A DNA stretch of 64,000 nt from Nymphalis io (Eukaryota > Arthropoda > Insecta > Lepidoptera > Nymphalidae). The stretch is from NCBI RefSeq assembly GCF_905147045.1, contig NC_065899.1, positions 5,840,501 to 5,904,500 of the forward strand, written 5' to 3'. The notes beneath the pieces are model-generated. The model had not been told where the DNA came from. It saw only the letters and a program-made list of their open reading frames with translations, and did no database searches. Numbering within the stretch: position 1 is the stretch's first letter; the number at the start of each line of letters is the position of its first letter. Both the position numbers and the translations under genes were made by a program. Of the stretch, positions 38,736 to 50,230 are shown one piece after another.

Positions 38736-38832
38736 TCAGTGACGTACGTCTCGATGTCCCTGTGGCTTAGAAACCACTTATAAATATTTTTCACTGTCTG
38801 TCACTTTGGAACTGACTTAAAATGTTGAAGCG
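38736..38832 (+). promoter_or_regulatory. Candidate promoter and first exon (initiator, ATG, donor)
   Basis: A TCAGT, the arthropod initiator consensus, lies at 38736-38740. About 80 bases downstream ATGTTGAAGCG (38822-38832) runs straight into GTAAGTG, a strong donor, giving Met-Leu-Lys plus two bases. No TATA box is seen. No following exon was identified, so this is a hypothesis. Confidence 0.28.
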
Positions 38833-38924
38833 GTAAGTGAAAATAGATTTTATTTCGTACTGTACGATGAATTTAGTCAAAACTATATGAAACTTGTTAT
38901 TCCAAGGACTGCTTGCTACTTAGT

Positions 38925-39185
38925 AATAGCCTGTAAATGTCCCACTGCAGGGCTAAGGCCTCCTCTCCCTTTTTGAGGAGAAGGTGAGGATGAACGTGGG
39001 TTCGAATTCGAGCAAGCACATCTGAATTTTCATGTGCTTAATTTCTGTTTATAATTTATCTCGTGCTTTTCGGTGAAAGAAAACATCGTAAGGAAACCTA
39101 CATGTGTCTAATTTCTTCGAAATTCTGCCACAGGTATATTCCATCAATCCGCGTTGGAGTAGCGTGGTGGAATAAGCTTCCTACT
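38925..39185. repeat. Two SINE family A pieces joined head-on in opposite orientation
   Basis: A minus-oriented tail (ATAGCCTGTAAATGTCCC ... TTTGAGGAGAAGG, 38927-38985) meets at about 38986 a plus-oriented body that begins in the B-box region (GTGGGTTCGAATTC) and runs to GCGTGGTGGAATAAGCTTC. Head and tail are missing from the plus piece. Confidence 0.75.
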
Positions 39186-41519
39186 AAATTGTGCGTAATT
39201 CGCAAATGAACAAAATTGTCAACTTATTAAAAGAAAAATTGCATTGTTTTTTTTACTTTTATTTTAACTTACCGCAGTATATCTTCTTGACTTTATATAA
39301 AGTTGTTAGTATTATAGTATTTTGTTTTATGCTTAATTTTAATATCGTCACCAATTGAATAACATTAAACCATCAAGAAATAATATAACCGTCCGAAGGC
39401 CAAAACTCTTAAGGACTTTTGAACAAAACAACAGTTCCGTCAGCTCCAAAAACCGAAAACAATAACGTGAATTGAATTTTAAATTAAGAAAAGGGTAAGT
39501 CTTTGTTCTCACCCAAAAATATAATATAATTGATAATAACTTTTAAGTAAGTAAACATTGTAAAATTTCTAAGATTTTATTAAAGATTGTATTTGTAAAT
39601 ATTAATAATTTTATTCGCTTATTATTAAAATTAATTATTATATTTGGTTTCCAACATTGTACATGGTATTTATTAGCGAAACGTTTAGTGATACGTTTAA
39701 TATAAAAAACCTATAAGCCGTCAGAGTTATTCCCATCCACGTACGAGCACCTTTTTTGCTTCATGAGTTTCACTTTTTTTATTATTATATATTTAATGGT
39801 GGTAATTGAAAAACGTTAAAACAATACATCGAATAAAATATATTCATTTCATACTCGAATGAAAGGATATTATTATAAATATGAAAAGCAGAACCGTAAG
39901 AATCCGCTTCAATTTGTTCGATGAGCGTATTCTAAAATAGGCTTAAGAGGCGACATTAATTCACACAAATGATATCGATTTGGCGTTATAAATCAAAATA
40001 TATTATTATATACCTTAAGATATTAGTCATAAGAACTAATTTCGCAGATAATCCTGTTTAACAGATGTAAATCTAAAGTTGTTTAAGTTCCTATTCACGC
40101 TTCCCTCCCTCGTGAGAAAAGCTGAGAATTTACGTCGACTTGTGAATATATTGTTCGAAATACAATTACATACGTACATACATACACATGTACGTAGCTA
40201 CCGTTCGTTTCGAGGTATTGTTTCGAAGAGCTCGAATAGTTTTTATTAAAATTGAATTATATATGCGATATTACCAGGTAGTTAGAAAAATATACTTAAC
40301 CGTTGATTGCGAGTTTAAGCTAAATTTTCATATAATTCATTATAACCACAAACTAAACACAACTCGTAAGGGAAACCATCGTGAGTAATGTGTTGGATAA
40401 TATTTTTGTATATGTCTATCCACTAACCATTAACGTACATTGAGGTTGCTTGGTGGAATAAAGCCTTCACAAACAAGGAGCCTCAGCTCAGCAATATTGA
40501 CAGTCTATTGCATTTTTACTTACCGTTTAAATTATAGTATGTAAGTCGAACCTCAAGTACTTTGCAGCTTTTTAAACAAAAACTAGGTAACTGCTTAAGA
40601 GATATTATAGTATACAAAAGTGTGCGCAAACAATGGTACACTTTTCTCATACCCTCTTAATTATATGTCTGTTATATACGACGAAGGGTAATCTTGCTAA
40701 AAAACGATACATTTCAATTAGCTCGATCAATAAAATACTAGAAAAACAAGAGGTTTGAATTCATTTAATATCAGAAAAGTTACTGAATTTATTAATTACA
40801 ATAAAATATTTAATCTTGCTGTACGACAAGCTTTACTGTTCACTATGTATGTGTGTTATTGTTCAGCTCGTCGATCTTCGCCTGAAATTAGGTACAGACA
40901 TTAGGAAGCTGTAGAAGCAACATACTAGTATGCACTAAATCTAGCTAATTGAGTCTGCGGTGAGCAAGAGCTACTTTATTACAACGACGAAGACGAGGCG
41001 AATCGTGCTGTTAACTGAGCGGAGTTATAAACAACGCTTCGGTAATCAACAATAAAGATACATTCAGCTGCGAGCTGCTTTTTAGTTTTGGTGTTTTAAA
41101 ATAAAAATATAATAATAAAATCTAAGTCACTTTTAAATGGATTCATGTGATTTAAATAAAAAACAACAACACGGTATCTTCATTATTAAGAATTAGTAAT
41201 TAAAAAAAATCATGATTATGACATTGAATTATTGTAGCCCTATAAATGTGTTAGAAGTGCCATTGCTCATTGTACTCTAGGAGACTGATGTTAGTTTTGA
41301 TAAATCCGTTTTAGTTAACCAGGTATGGCTATGGTTATGTATCTTTGATCTATTTTAAAGTATCGTTTTTTAATTTATTTCTTTACAATCCACCAAAACT
41401 AAATTTATGATTGAGTTTATAAAATAATGTGATATTTAAGTTTTATGAGTACTTTAAATTAAATTCAAATTTTTATCTTAAATGTTGTATAATATATGTA
41501 ATCTTAGCGTAGCCTAAAT
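39186..41519. other. AT-rich non-coding stretch
   Basis: No gene supported. A degraded plus-strand family A remnant is likely at about 40330-40510 (AACCATCGTGAG, GCTTGGTGGAATAA, CTCAGCTCAGCAAT). The 66-codon ORF at 40188 overlaps a TACATACA-type simple repeat. Confidence 0.45.
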
Positions 41520-41603
41520 AGTAACAGTCTGTGAATGTCCCACTGCTAGGCTTTTTGCCTCCTCTCCTTTTTGGAGGAGAAGGTATGGAGCTTATTCTTA
41601 TTA
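41520..41603 (-). repeat. SINE family A tail fragment
   Basis: AGTAACAGTCTGTGAATGTC to GGAGAAGGTATGGAGCTTATTC is the family A 3' tail in reverse. Confidence 0.8.
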
Positions 41604-42609
41604 TTATCAGCCTAAATAAATCATTTTAATTTAAGCGTTGTATTTTTTTTAACCCCAACCAGTTGACGTAACCTTAGTAAGCCATTAGAGATCTTCATAC
41701 ACTATATCAAATAGAACACTCACCTTAATTGCTTGATGATACCTCATCAGTTAATTAAATGGATGCGTCTTATGTTTGTTACTTGGTTTAGCATCCTTGT
41801 AATGTTATGCTTTCGAGTAAATATTAAACTTGTGTAATATAATACAAGTACAATTAAGATAATAACTACAGTAACTAAGATTGGTTGATGTTTTGACATC
41901 ATTACACACAAGGTATAGTCATACCTTGCAAACATTTATCCGATAAAATAGTGCCTTTGAAAATTTAATACACTATAGTTTTATATTAATTTGTTTTGAA
42001 ATAAAAAATACTATTATAACTCATTTTAAAATTAAGGAGATATAAATAAGAAGTAAAAATTTGTTTCGAGAACTCCCAAATGTTAAAACAAAAGTAGGAG
42101 CACACTGCATGGTGAAGGATTTCATTATGAAAGGGTAAAAATGACAGTTTATGCTGATGTAACGAATAATAATCTTAACATATAAAGTATTAAGCCAAAA
42201 AGGAATACGAGGTGAAGTCTAAATAGAATAAAAAACATGTCTTGAAATTATTTAAAAATAAAATAAATATTGATTTTGCATTTAAATTACATTCTCAATT
42301 GTGATATTTCCGTAGTTATTTAAAATTTTATTGAAACGTAATCAAAAGGTACTATAAAATATTAGTGACTCAGACATTTCTTTGACTTCGATTTAGGAAA
42401 TTTTTGAATGATCATTTGAAGAGCTAATGGGTCTGTACAACACCACAATCAATAAAGACTTGGAAGATGTTACGAGTAATTTGGCACTACCCATACTACA
42501 ATGAGTAGCTGTAAATACTAATTAGGTTGGAGCACTAAGTGGCTGAATTTGGCAGTAGGTGGTGATAATCTGGCTATCTATATGTATATTCACTTTCGTC
42601 GTGGAGCAG

Positions 42610-42638
42610 GTGTCAGCTTACATTCAGTCAGCTGACAC
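42610..42638. other. Perfect 9-bp stem inverted repeat
   Basis: GTGTCAGCT (42610-42618) and AGCTGACAC (42630-42638) flank an 11-base loop. It lies in a non-coding stretch (41604-42744) with nothing else recognised. Confidence 0.5.
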
Positions 42639-42744
42639 GTCTAGAGTCTACGTGTAGATATTATAAGTAAATTTATTCATTAATATACTAATACATATGT
42701 TATCTTATTAAATTTAGATTTAGACTTCGTCGTGGGTTTTTTGT

Positions 42745-43018
42745 TGAGAAATTCTCAGTAGTAGTTCAGAGTCTTATTGATGGTGGTGTAGTGTGATGAC
42801 ATACACCCCTACACACACACACAGATCTCACACTTCGATCGGTCTTTGGTTCTGCACTTGAATTATTTCGAACAATTTACAACATTTTTTTATTATTTAG
42901 AACAATTGGAATAGATGATGTTGATGGATGGATTGTCCGATCGGATTGTGAGAGTGGAGGAATAGAGATTGCACTTGTGTTTGCGCGTACGCATGTGCAC
43001 AGTAAACTTATAATATTT
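42745..43018 (+). repeat. SINE family E copy, diverged
   Basis: Recognisable blocks are AAATTCTCAGTAGTAG, GGTTCTGCACTTGAA (family: GGTCCTGCGCCTGAA), CGGATTGTGAGAGTGGAGG and GCACTTGTGTTTGCGCG...CATGTGCAC. A CA-rich expansion and an internal AT insertion disturb it. Confidence 0.6.
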
Positions 43019-43541
43019 CGTGCGCAATTTTCTAGTCTTATTTGAAAATAACAGCCGTATTCGAACTTAATCAGGAAGTCAGTCATCATAATACATAAAA
43101 AAAAATCTCGAAACCTAACAAAGGTTTTTTTTTTCATAAATTATCTTGTCGAAACATATAAATATGACGGCGTGCTGATTTTTGATTAGTTTTAATGATA
43201 AAATTTACGAAATTATATAATGATTTAATGTTAATCAAAATTAGATTTTTCAATATTGTTTTAGTTTTAGTCGATTGTGTTATTGTTAGTTTTTTTTTAT
43301 GAGCGGGTAACTCCGAATAGAGTAGTGGGTGTCGCCTCGATGAATAGCGGCAGTCATGGGGTGGACAGCGGCGGCACGAGGTGTACACGTTCTAACCTAT
43401 TGGCTCGTAAAGTTATCATCCAGTGTTAATTGTGTGTATCTTGTGTGTTAAATTAAAGAACAATAAAATAATAAGACTTTGGACAATACGAGTGTGCCTT
43501 TTTTTCTTATTTTCAAAATACCTACCTTTACAACGCCCACC

Positions 43542-43634
43542 ATGGATAACGACAGCCAAGATCACTATAAGGCCCCTTCTGACGCTTTAAATATAAATCC
43601 TTATAAAACATATCCTTATATATTTTTAGTATAA
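43542..43634 (+). other. Short ORF in strong start context, function unknown
   Basis: GCCCACCATGG is an excellent start context. The 30-codon frame begins MDNDSQDHYKAPSDALNINP and then becomes AT-rich and stops. It could be a leftover gag start of an LTR element (AATAAA-containing, LTR-like sequence lies at about 43380-43500) or chance. Neither a primer-binding site nor a second LTR was found. Confidence 0.2.
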
Positions 43635-44291
43635 CATTGATGAGATATTTGCAAAAAAGTTTTTCAATGTAGCATTTAACGTTCCTCTAAAGAAAAAAAT
43701 AAAAAACTTTTTAAATATCGATTTATATATATTATATTTATAATCGTATTATTATATTAAGTAATTTGTTTTAGCAAAAGTCTATCATTTCTGCGCTAAT
43801 CGCCAAACTAAATTTAAGTAGTGTTGAATTAAAATGGCGTGGAAAACGAAAATGCTGAACGCTTCATAACTCGTTTCGTTCATTCATTGCATATTTGATT
43901 ACGACATGAATATGTTCGTTTTGTTTGAATAAGTTTTTAACAATGTCATTCTATTTTTATGCAATGTATTGTTGCGAAGCAATATTTATAGATAATTTCC
44001 CTTATGAAATTAAAAATTAATAATTCCGTACACCTAAATTTACTCCGTGTTGGGGAAATTTTTAACAATAGCTGGGACTTACAAACCTCTTAACAAAAAT
44101 ACGTGCTCAAATAAATATCATTAAAATATTCTTTTAAAGAAAAAAAATTGTATAAAATATAATAAAAGAAAATTCTTCGGATGAATTCCTGTAAGGCTAA
44201 CTTAACAATTATGTTGCGTTTGTTGGATTGTAGTTATTAAAATATAGTGTAATTTTTTATGATAATCTTTATACAATAAAGATACATCTAA
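43635..44291. other. AT-rich non-coding stretch
   Basis: Nothing recognisable up to the 5' break of the RTE-like element. Confidence 0.5.
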
Positions 44292-46560
44292 CATCATCAC
44301 TCTTTATAAAGGCAAAGGCGATCGTGGCGACTGCAACTGTTACCGCGGAATATCTCTTCTGAGCATCGTCGGTAAAGCCTTTGCTAGGGCAATTTTAGGC
44401 AAACTACAAAGGCTCGCCGACTGCGTATACCCTGAGGCACAATGTGGTTTTAGGTCCCAACGGTCAACTGTCGACATGATATTTTCACTCAGACAGCTAC
44501 AAGAAAAGTGTAGGGAGCAACATACCCCCCTAGTCATTGCATTTGTAGACCTAAACAAGACTTTTGACTCCGCGAGCAGAGACGGGTTGTACTCCGTTCT
44601 TGTCAGAATTGGATGCCCCCCAAAACTCCTAAGGATAGTGCAATCGTTCCACGAAGATATGGAAGTCACCGTCCTGCACAATGGCAACACATCCACGCCA
44701 TTCGAAGTACGCCGTGGTGTTCGTCAAGGCTGTGCACTGGCCTCCACCTTGTTCGGAATATTCTTCTCGGTGCTTCTGTAGGTTGTTTTGGAGATGAACA
44801 GCAAGGTGTCCACTTACACACGCGAACCGATGGTAGGCTGTACAACATCTCAATGCTCAAGTCCAAACGCCACAGGGAGGACCTATTTGTATATAGTCTC
44901 CTCTTCGCTGACGACGCTGCCTTCGTTGCTCATGACCAAGCTCAACTCCAGAGTCTAATAGACAAATTTGCCAGAGCGTGCGACCTCTTTTCAATGTCCA
45001 TAAACTGCAAGAAGACCTTTATTTTAGCGCAAGGATGTTTAGAGCAACCAGTCATCTTGCTTAACGGCGCACCTTTACAGGTGGTTAACAAATTTTGCTA
45101 CCTTGGGTCGCATTTGTCGAGCAATCTCTCGCTTGATGCAGAGATCGACTTCCGCATCGGCAAAGCAGCCTCTACGTTCGGGAGGCTCTGTACGAGGGCT
45201 TGGGATAACAGACACCTTACGGTAAAAACGAAAATGCTTGTTTACCAATCATGTGTCCTGTGCATACTCTTGTATGGAGCAGAAACGTGGACAACGTACG
45301 CAAAACAAGAACGCCGACTAAACACATTTCACTTGCGCTGTCTTCGGAACATTCTGGGCATCACATGGCAGGATCGCGTGACAAACGAGTTTGTTCTAGG
45401 CGAGGCACAGCTGCCTAGCATCACGGCCATTCTCAAAAAAAAAAACGGTTACGGTGGCTGGGACACGTGCATCAAAGACTCGTCTTCCAAGGCAAATACT
45501 ACTGGGGGTGCATGTCAGTCACCTCCACGTGGTGCACCCTGGGCAACGGGGTCGACCAGCAATCCGATGTTTTTCCGGAATGCTTGTCGATCGCGGCTGA
45601 GGCTGACGCGGCGGAAGTGTCGCGGGCCGCTCCTGGGACTTCTCTGTTGCGCAGAGTGGACCAGCGAGCGGCTTCGTGGCAAATAGGCGGACTCCGGGGT
45701 CCTTTTGGGCCGCCGGAGAGAGAGAGGAGGAGTTGGTCTCCGGAGTCCTTTCGGGCTGCCGGAGACAGGAGGAGTAGAGGAGTAGAGGAGGTGGGAGAGG
45801 CGGGTTCGTCCAGTTTCGGTGTCGATGCTGGGCGGACAGACTTCGGTCACCGCCTTCTCAAACTCGTTTCCCCATCCAGGCGCCAGCCTGTGGTGGGACC
45901 GAGGGCCTTGCCTTCACCGGCCGGGTCGAGAGGAGAAAACCTCAATAAAAAACAACAGGTGGGTCGCTCACCCAAAGCGACGGCCGAAGGTGGGGTCGCG
46001 GTGGTGTGCTAACGCGTTCCCGTAACCCCGCCACCATGCGGTGAGAAGGAAACGAGGAGGTTTTAGTGGGTAGGACGATGGCCTTCTGCCCCGTGAGTCC
46101 CACATACCCGTCCCGGTCGTGTCCGGGCGGCAGGCCTAAATGCCTTTCCTCCTCGAAAAAAAAAAAAAAAAAAGGCAAATACTACTGGGACAGGTTGTGG
46201 ATGCAAAGAGATTTGTTGGGCGGCCTATGTTCCGTTACAAAGATTGCGCTAAGTGTGATATGGTTGCGTTTAACATCCCGAGCAATCGATGGAAAGAACT
46301 GGCAGAGGACCGTGCCAAGTGGCGACGCCGTATTCACGAAGGTCAATCAAAGCATGACAATGCCTGGTTTAAATTACTAAAAGAAAAACGCACTAGGCGT
46401 CATGAGCGGGCTTCAAGCCCCCGCCCATCTGGGAGCGCATACAATTGTCGGAAGTGCGGCCGAAGGATCCTCTCTCGCATTGGTCTTTTCAGTCATGAAC
46501 GCAAGTGCCTTCGCGATGCCCTTATGATGATTTAAGAATCATCTGTCAAAGATGCAGAGG
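44292..46560 (+). pseudogene. RTE-like LINE reverse transcriptase with nested retro-insert
   Basis: Motifs in order: TLYKGKGDRGDCNCYRGIS (RT start, about 44297), AQCGFRSQRSTVDMIF, FVDLNKTFDSASRDGL, RRGVRQGCALASTLF, then a frameshift near 44770. It continues with SLLFADDAAFVAH (FADD kept), KFCYLGSHLS, LLYGAETWTTY and LRCLRNILGITWQDRV. A further shift follows at the A-run near 45435. The sequence is interrupted at 45507-46171 and resumes QILLGQVVDAKRFVGRP to a C-terminal Cys-Cys-His-Cys finger (NCRKCGRR...GLFSHERKC), ending TTTAA near 46535. The endonuclease is missing. Length without the insert fits a 5'-truncated ORF2. The RTE label is by motif style. Confidence 0.88.
45507..46171 (+). mobile_element. 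GC-rich 5'-truncated retroelement inserted in the RTE-like LINE
   Basis: The 665-bp insert has an 18-A tail and is bounded by AAGGCAAATACTACTGGG at 45489-45506 and again at 46172-46189 (16-18 bp duplication, since two As may belong to the tail). It is far more GC-rich than its surroundings, so the frame stays open (45467-46012), but that protein is not recognisable. The 3' part (GAGGTTTTAGTGGGTAGG ... GTCCCACATACCC ... CCTCCTCG plus A-run) resembles the tails at 15297 and 59385. R1-like origin is possible but unproven. Confidence 0.85.
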
Positions 46561-47777
46561 CCTATATATATAAAGATACTTACGACAACAAGTGTAATTT
46601 ATTATAATGAGAGATTCCAGCCTACCTTTGAGAGACTGAGAGGAGAATATATTATGTTAGTAGATAGAAAGTGTATAAACGTAAATTAAAATAAGCAAAA
46701 TAAATAATAATAATAATAATGTATTTAAAAAGAATGTGAAATACAATTGTTTTAGATCTATTGCCAAGCTTTTAACATTTTTGTGCTGCAAAATTTCAAT
46801 ATGATGAGACATTTTTTTTTAAATTTTTTGTTTTAAAACAACTGTATTTTTTTATTATAGACTTTATACATGTCATATATTATGATAATTTAATAATCAT
46901 GATTCAGTATAATCAATTTTTTTAAGAAAATATCGAATTATTAAAAAAAAAAACATATTATACATACAAACTTCATGCTTTGCAAAAATTTGAACGTTAT
47001 AACAATGATCAATATATTGATGCAAACTAAACAAAGTTTAATTATGATAATTTAAAATTCTAACATATAAACAAATAATATAGAAAATAATAGTAGTGAT
47101 TATTTATCATAAACTTAATCTCCACATTCAAATTTTGATGTATAAATACAATTTTAATGATTTACATTACTGAACTTTGGTGGAACTATAATTTACCAAT
47201 AAAATTTGTAAGATGAAAATATAGATTAAGCGAATGTGGTCTTCTTACATTCGTTGAATAGATCTTATTACATAGAGAAAAGCTGTTTCCATATATAGTA
47301 GAATTATATCTACAATTTGGTAACGTTCAGTTTCAATATAACGAAACCATTTTCCTTTACTTCTAATATAACTTCTCGTAGTAGAAGCTAAGTTATGTTA
47401 TATGGGTACGCCAGTTAGGTAGTGTATATGAATTTGAATATTATCGTTGGAATAAAAAAAGCAATTTGAAGTCGAGATATTTACTGTATATATTTTTTAA
47501 GCTTTTTTATTGTTAGTATTACTAATAAACTCGTGTTAGTAATTATACCAGGTTTCAAACTCAAAGTTGGGACGGAGAGAAGTCATTGGGTGTTTCAATT
47601 AGGTTTCATTGGTAATTTATTATTCAGTAATAATTTATTTGTTTTGGTAATTTTTAAAATCCAATAAAAAAATTTTTTCAATTTATTTTACTTAGAAATG
47701 ACAGCTTATGTCTTATGAAATGGTTTCTTATGCCTTATTTGTGTTTTTAATTTTTTTCATTCTATTCATTCATTCCA
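46561..47777. other. AT-rich non-coding stretch
   Basis: Nothing recognisable. A CATT-type microsatellite lies just before the next element. Confidence 0.5.
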
Positions 47778-49597
47778 GAGGAGGTGGACCTGGCGAAGCT
47801 CTGATAACGTAACAAGGAACGTGGTAGACTTTATCATTTCGAATAAAAGGCATATATTTTGAGATGTCTCGGTGATTAACAGGCTTAATACCGGAAGTGA
47901 TCACCGCTTGGTTCGAGGCACTCTCGATATCGACTTCAAAGCCGAAAGATCAAGAATGATGAGGTCTACTCTCCGACCTACCATGCTCCAAGCTGCTCAA
48001 GGCTCCGAAAAGTTCCAAATGGAGCTTCAAAATCAATTCACTGCGTTGGAAACCGTAAGCAGTATTAATGAGAAAACCGACACGCTGGTGAAAATACTGC
48101 AAAACATATGCCCTCAAGTGTTTTCCGCCACAGAAAAGAGATAGCGCACCAAAACTCTTTGCTGAGAAACTCGAGCTTATGAGGAAATGACGAAAACTAT
48201 CATCGTTTTTGTCAGATAAAGCCTTAAACCGAACAATAAAAACGCTGACACGATGCGATCTCTGATGCTCCAATACCCGTGCCATCAAGGCTGCGAACAA
48301 CAATGCTCCGGGAGATGACGGAATCACAACAGAGTTGCTTAAGGCAAGTGGGACTTCGGTCCTGAAAGAGCTCAAGCACGCCTCTTTAATTTCGTCATCC
48401 AACATGGCAAGACCCCGGAAACGTGGAGCGGGAGTGAGGTGGTTCTGTTTTTCAAAAAAAATGGTAAAACCCTCTTGAAAAACTACAGACCAATTTTCCT
48501 CAGTCACGTGTATAAGATGTTCTTAAGAGTCGTCACGAACCGTCTTGCCAGACGACTTGATAACTCGTCCAGCCCCCAGAGCAAGTCGGCTTAAAATCAG
48601 GGTGGGCAGTGCTCGATTCATTGCAGAGATGTCATATCGATTATCATATAGGAGATATATCGAGGTACTGAGATGTTTGTACAACGCCACTACAATGACT
48701 GTCCACATCCAGGTCTGTAAGACAAAGGTGATCCAATTGCGCAGAGGGTGAGACAGGGGGATCCCCGGAACTGTTCACCAACGCGTTGGAAGACGTTTTC
48801 ATGACGTTGGATTAGACTGGTTATGGAGTCAATGTAAACGGCGAGAACATCTCACACCTTCAATTTGCCGATGATATCGTCATCATAGCAGTTTCACTGG
48901 AACAACTCACCGAAATGCTACGTAGCCTAAGCAAGTCTTTCCGTCTCGGTATGAACTTGGACAATATCAAGGGCATGTTCAGTAGGCATGTCGTGTCGGG
49001 ACCGATATACGTTGAAGGGAAACCTTTCGAAGTTGTTCTTCCTTCTCGAAGGAACAACTTCGAGAAGGAAGCCGATTGGCAGCATTTGGCAAACTTTTTC
49101 AAGTCCTCACGTCATCTATACCGCAATGTTTGAAGATGAAAGTCTTCAACCAATGCGTTTTACCTGCCATGACATACGGTGCCGAAACTTGGACACTAAT
49201 TGCGTGACTAGTCCACAAATTTAAAGTCGCTCATCGTGCTATGGAGCCAACTATGCTCGGTGTATCTTTGAAGGATAAGATCAGAAATGAGATTATCCGA
49301 AAAACAACCAGAGTCACCGACATAGCCTGCAAAATTAGAAGGCTGAAGTGGCAGTTGGCTGGTCACGTATGTCATAGAACCGACGGCCATTGGAGTCCTA
49401 GAGTGGAGACCGCGAATCGGTATACCGATGATACCAATGCCCGATGTACCGTATACCGATGACCTAGAGAAGGTGGCGGGTACCGACTGGATGCGGAAGG
49501 CGGAGGACCGGGAGTTTTGGCGCACCTCGGGAGAGGCCTATGTTCAGCAGTGGATTACGAATGGCTGTTGATTGATTGATTGATTCATTCATTCATT
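47778..49597 (+). pseudogene. RTE retrotransposon, heavily decayed
   Basis: It begins in the end of the apurinic-type endonuclease (RWTWRSSDNVTRNVVDFI; GSDHRLVRGTLDIDFKAER), followed by the linker and RT (NNAPGDDGI; KNYRPIFLSHVYKMF; RGDP-like stretch near 48748; QFADDIVIIA near 48860). The post-RT region follows (RMTYGAETWT-like at 49165; LKWQLAGHV at 49340), ending in EAYVQQWITNGC and a TGA. Compared with the copy at 62695 it has several deletions: the block between 48600 and 48604, the palindromic junction at 49038-49071, and a gap near 49076. A (TGAT)n tail and ATTC repeats follow. It cannot be functional. Confidence 0.9.
49038..49071. other. Palindrome at an internal deletion junction of the RTE copy
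   Basis: CTTCCTTCTCGAA (49038-49050) is the exact reverse complement of TTCGAGAAGGAAG (49059-49071), separated by 8 bases. The related copy at 62695 lacks the left arm and has about 45 different bases at that point. Confidence 0.75.
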
Positions 49598-50230
49598 TAA
49601 ATACACTGTATTTAAGTACATATAATATTTTATTTGACAAAGCAAATTCATTTTTGGTACTCAAACATAATTGTTATATATTAAAGTGATTAAATATGTA
49701 CCATTTTTTTTTAAATAAACGCTTCTTCTTTTTTCGAATAAGGTCAAAAAAACTATTTAAAAATATTCTACTCTAGGAAATTCTGAGTAAATTAGATAAT
49801 GCAATTAAATACTTGTACAATTGAGAGAGGTTCCTCGCTTTCTTTAATTTAATTCCAATTCCGCTTTTAATATCCTGTATCCTTCTGTACCGAATGACCG
49901 TTGCCAATGTTTGGAATGTTCTGAGAAACCCGCTTTTATTATGCGCAATTAAAATGAGCAGATGTTTCGTTCTAAAGTCACTAACGTCAAAATTGGGATT
50001 TATTCATCTTAAAAATATCATTTTACTTATTACGTATGTATATCTGATCCACTGAATTAATTTTGACATCATTATTTTATAGAAAGCGTTGTGTTTTATA
50101 AGGTTAAATTTATCTTTATTTTAATTATAACTTCGCCATTCTATTAAGCCCCGAGATAAAAATGTGCTACAATTTAGTTTGTACGGTTGATAAACAATGA
50201 GTGGACTATCAAAAGTTTATTAAAATTCTT

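Noticed and set aside
45467..46012. 181-codon plus ORF and overlapping minus ORF
   Set aside because: They lie in a GC-rich retroelement insert that simply has few stop codons. No recognisable protein.
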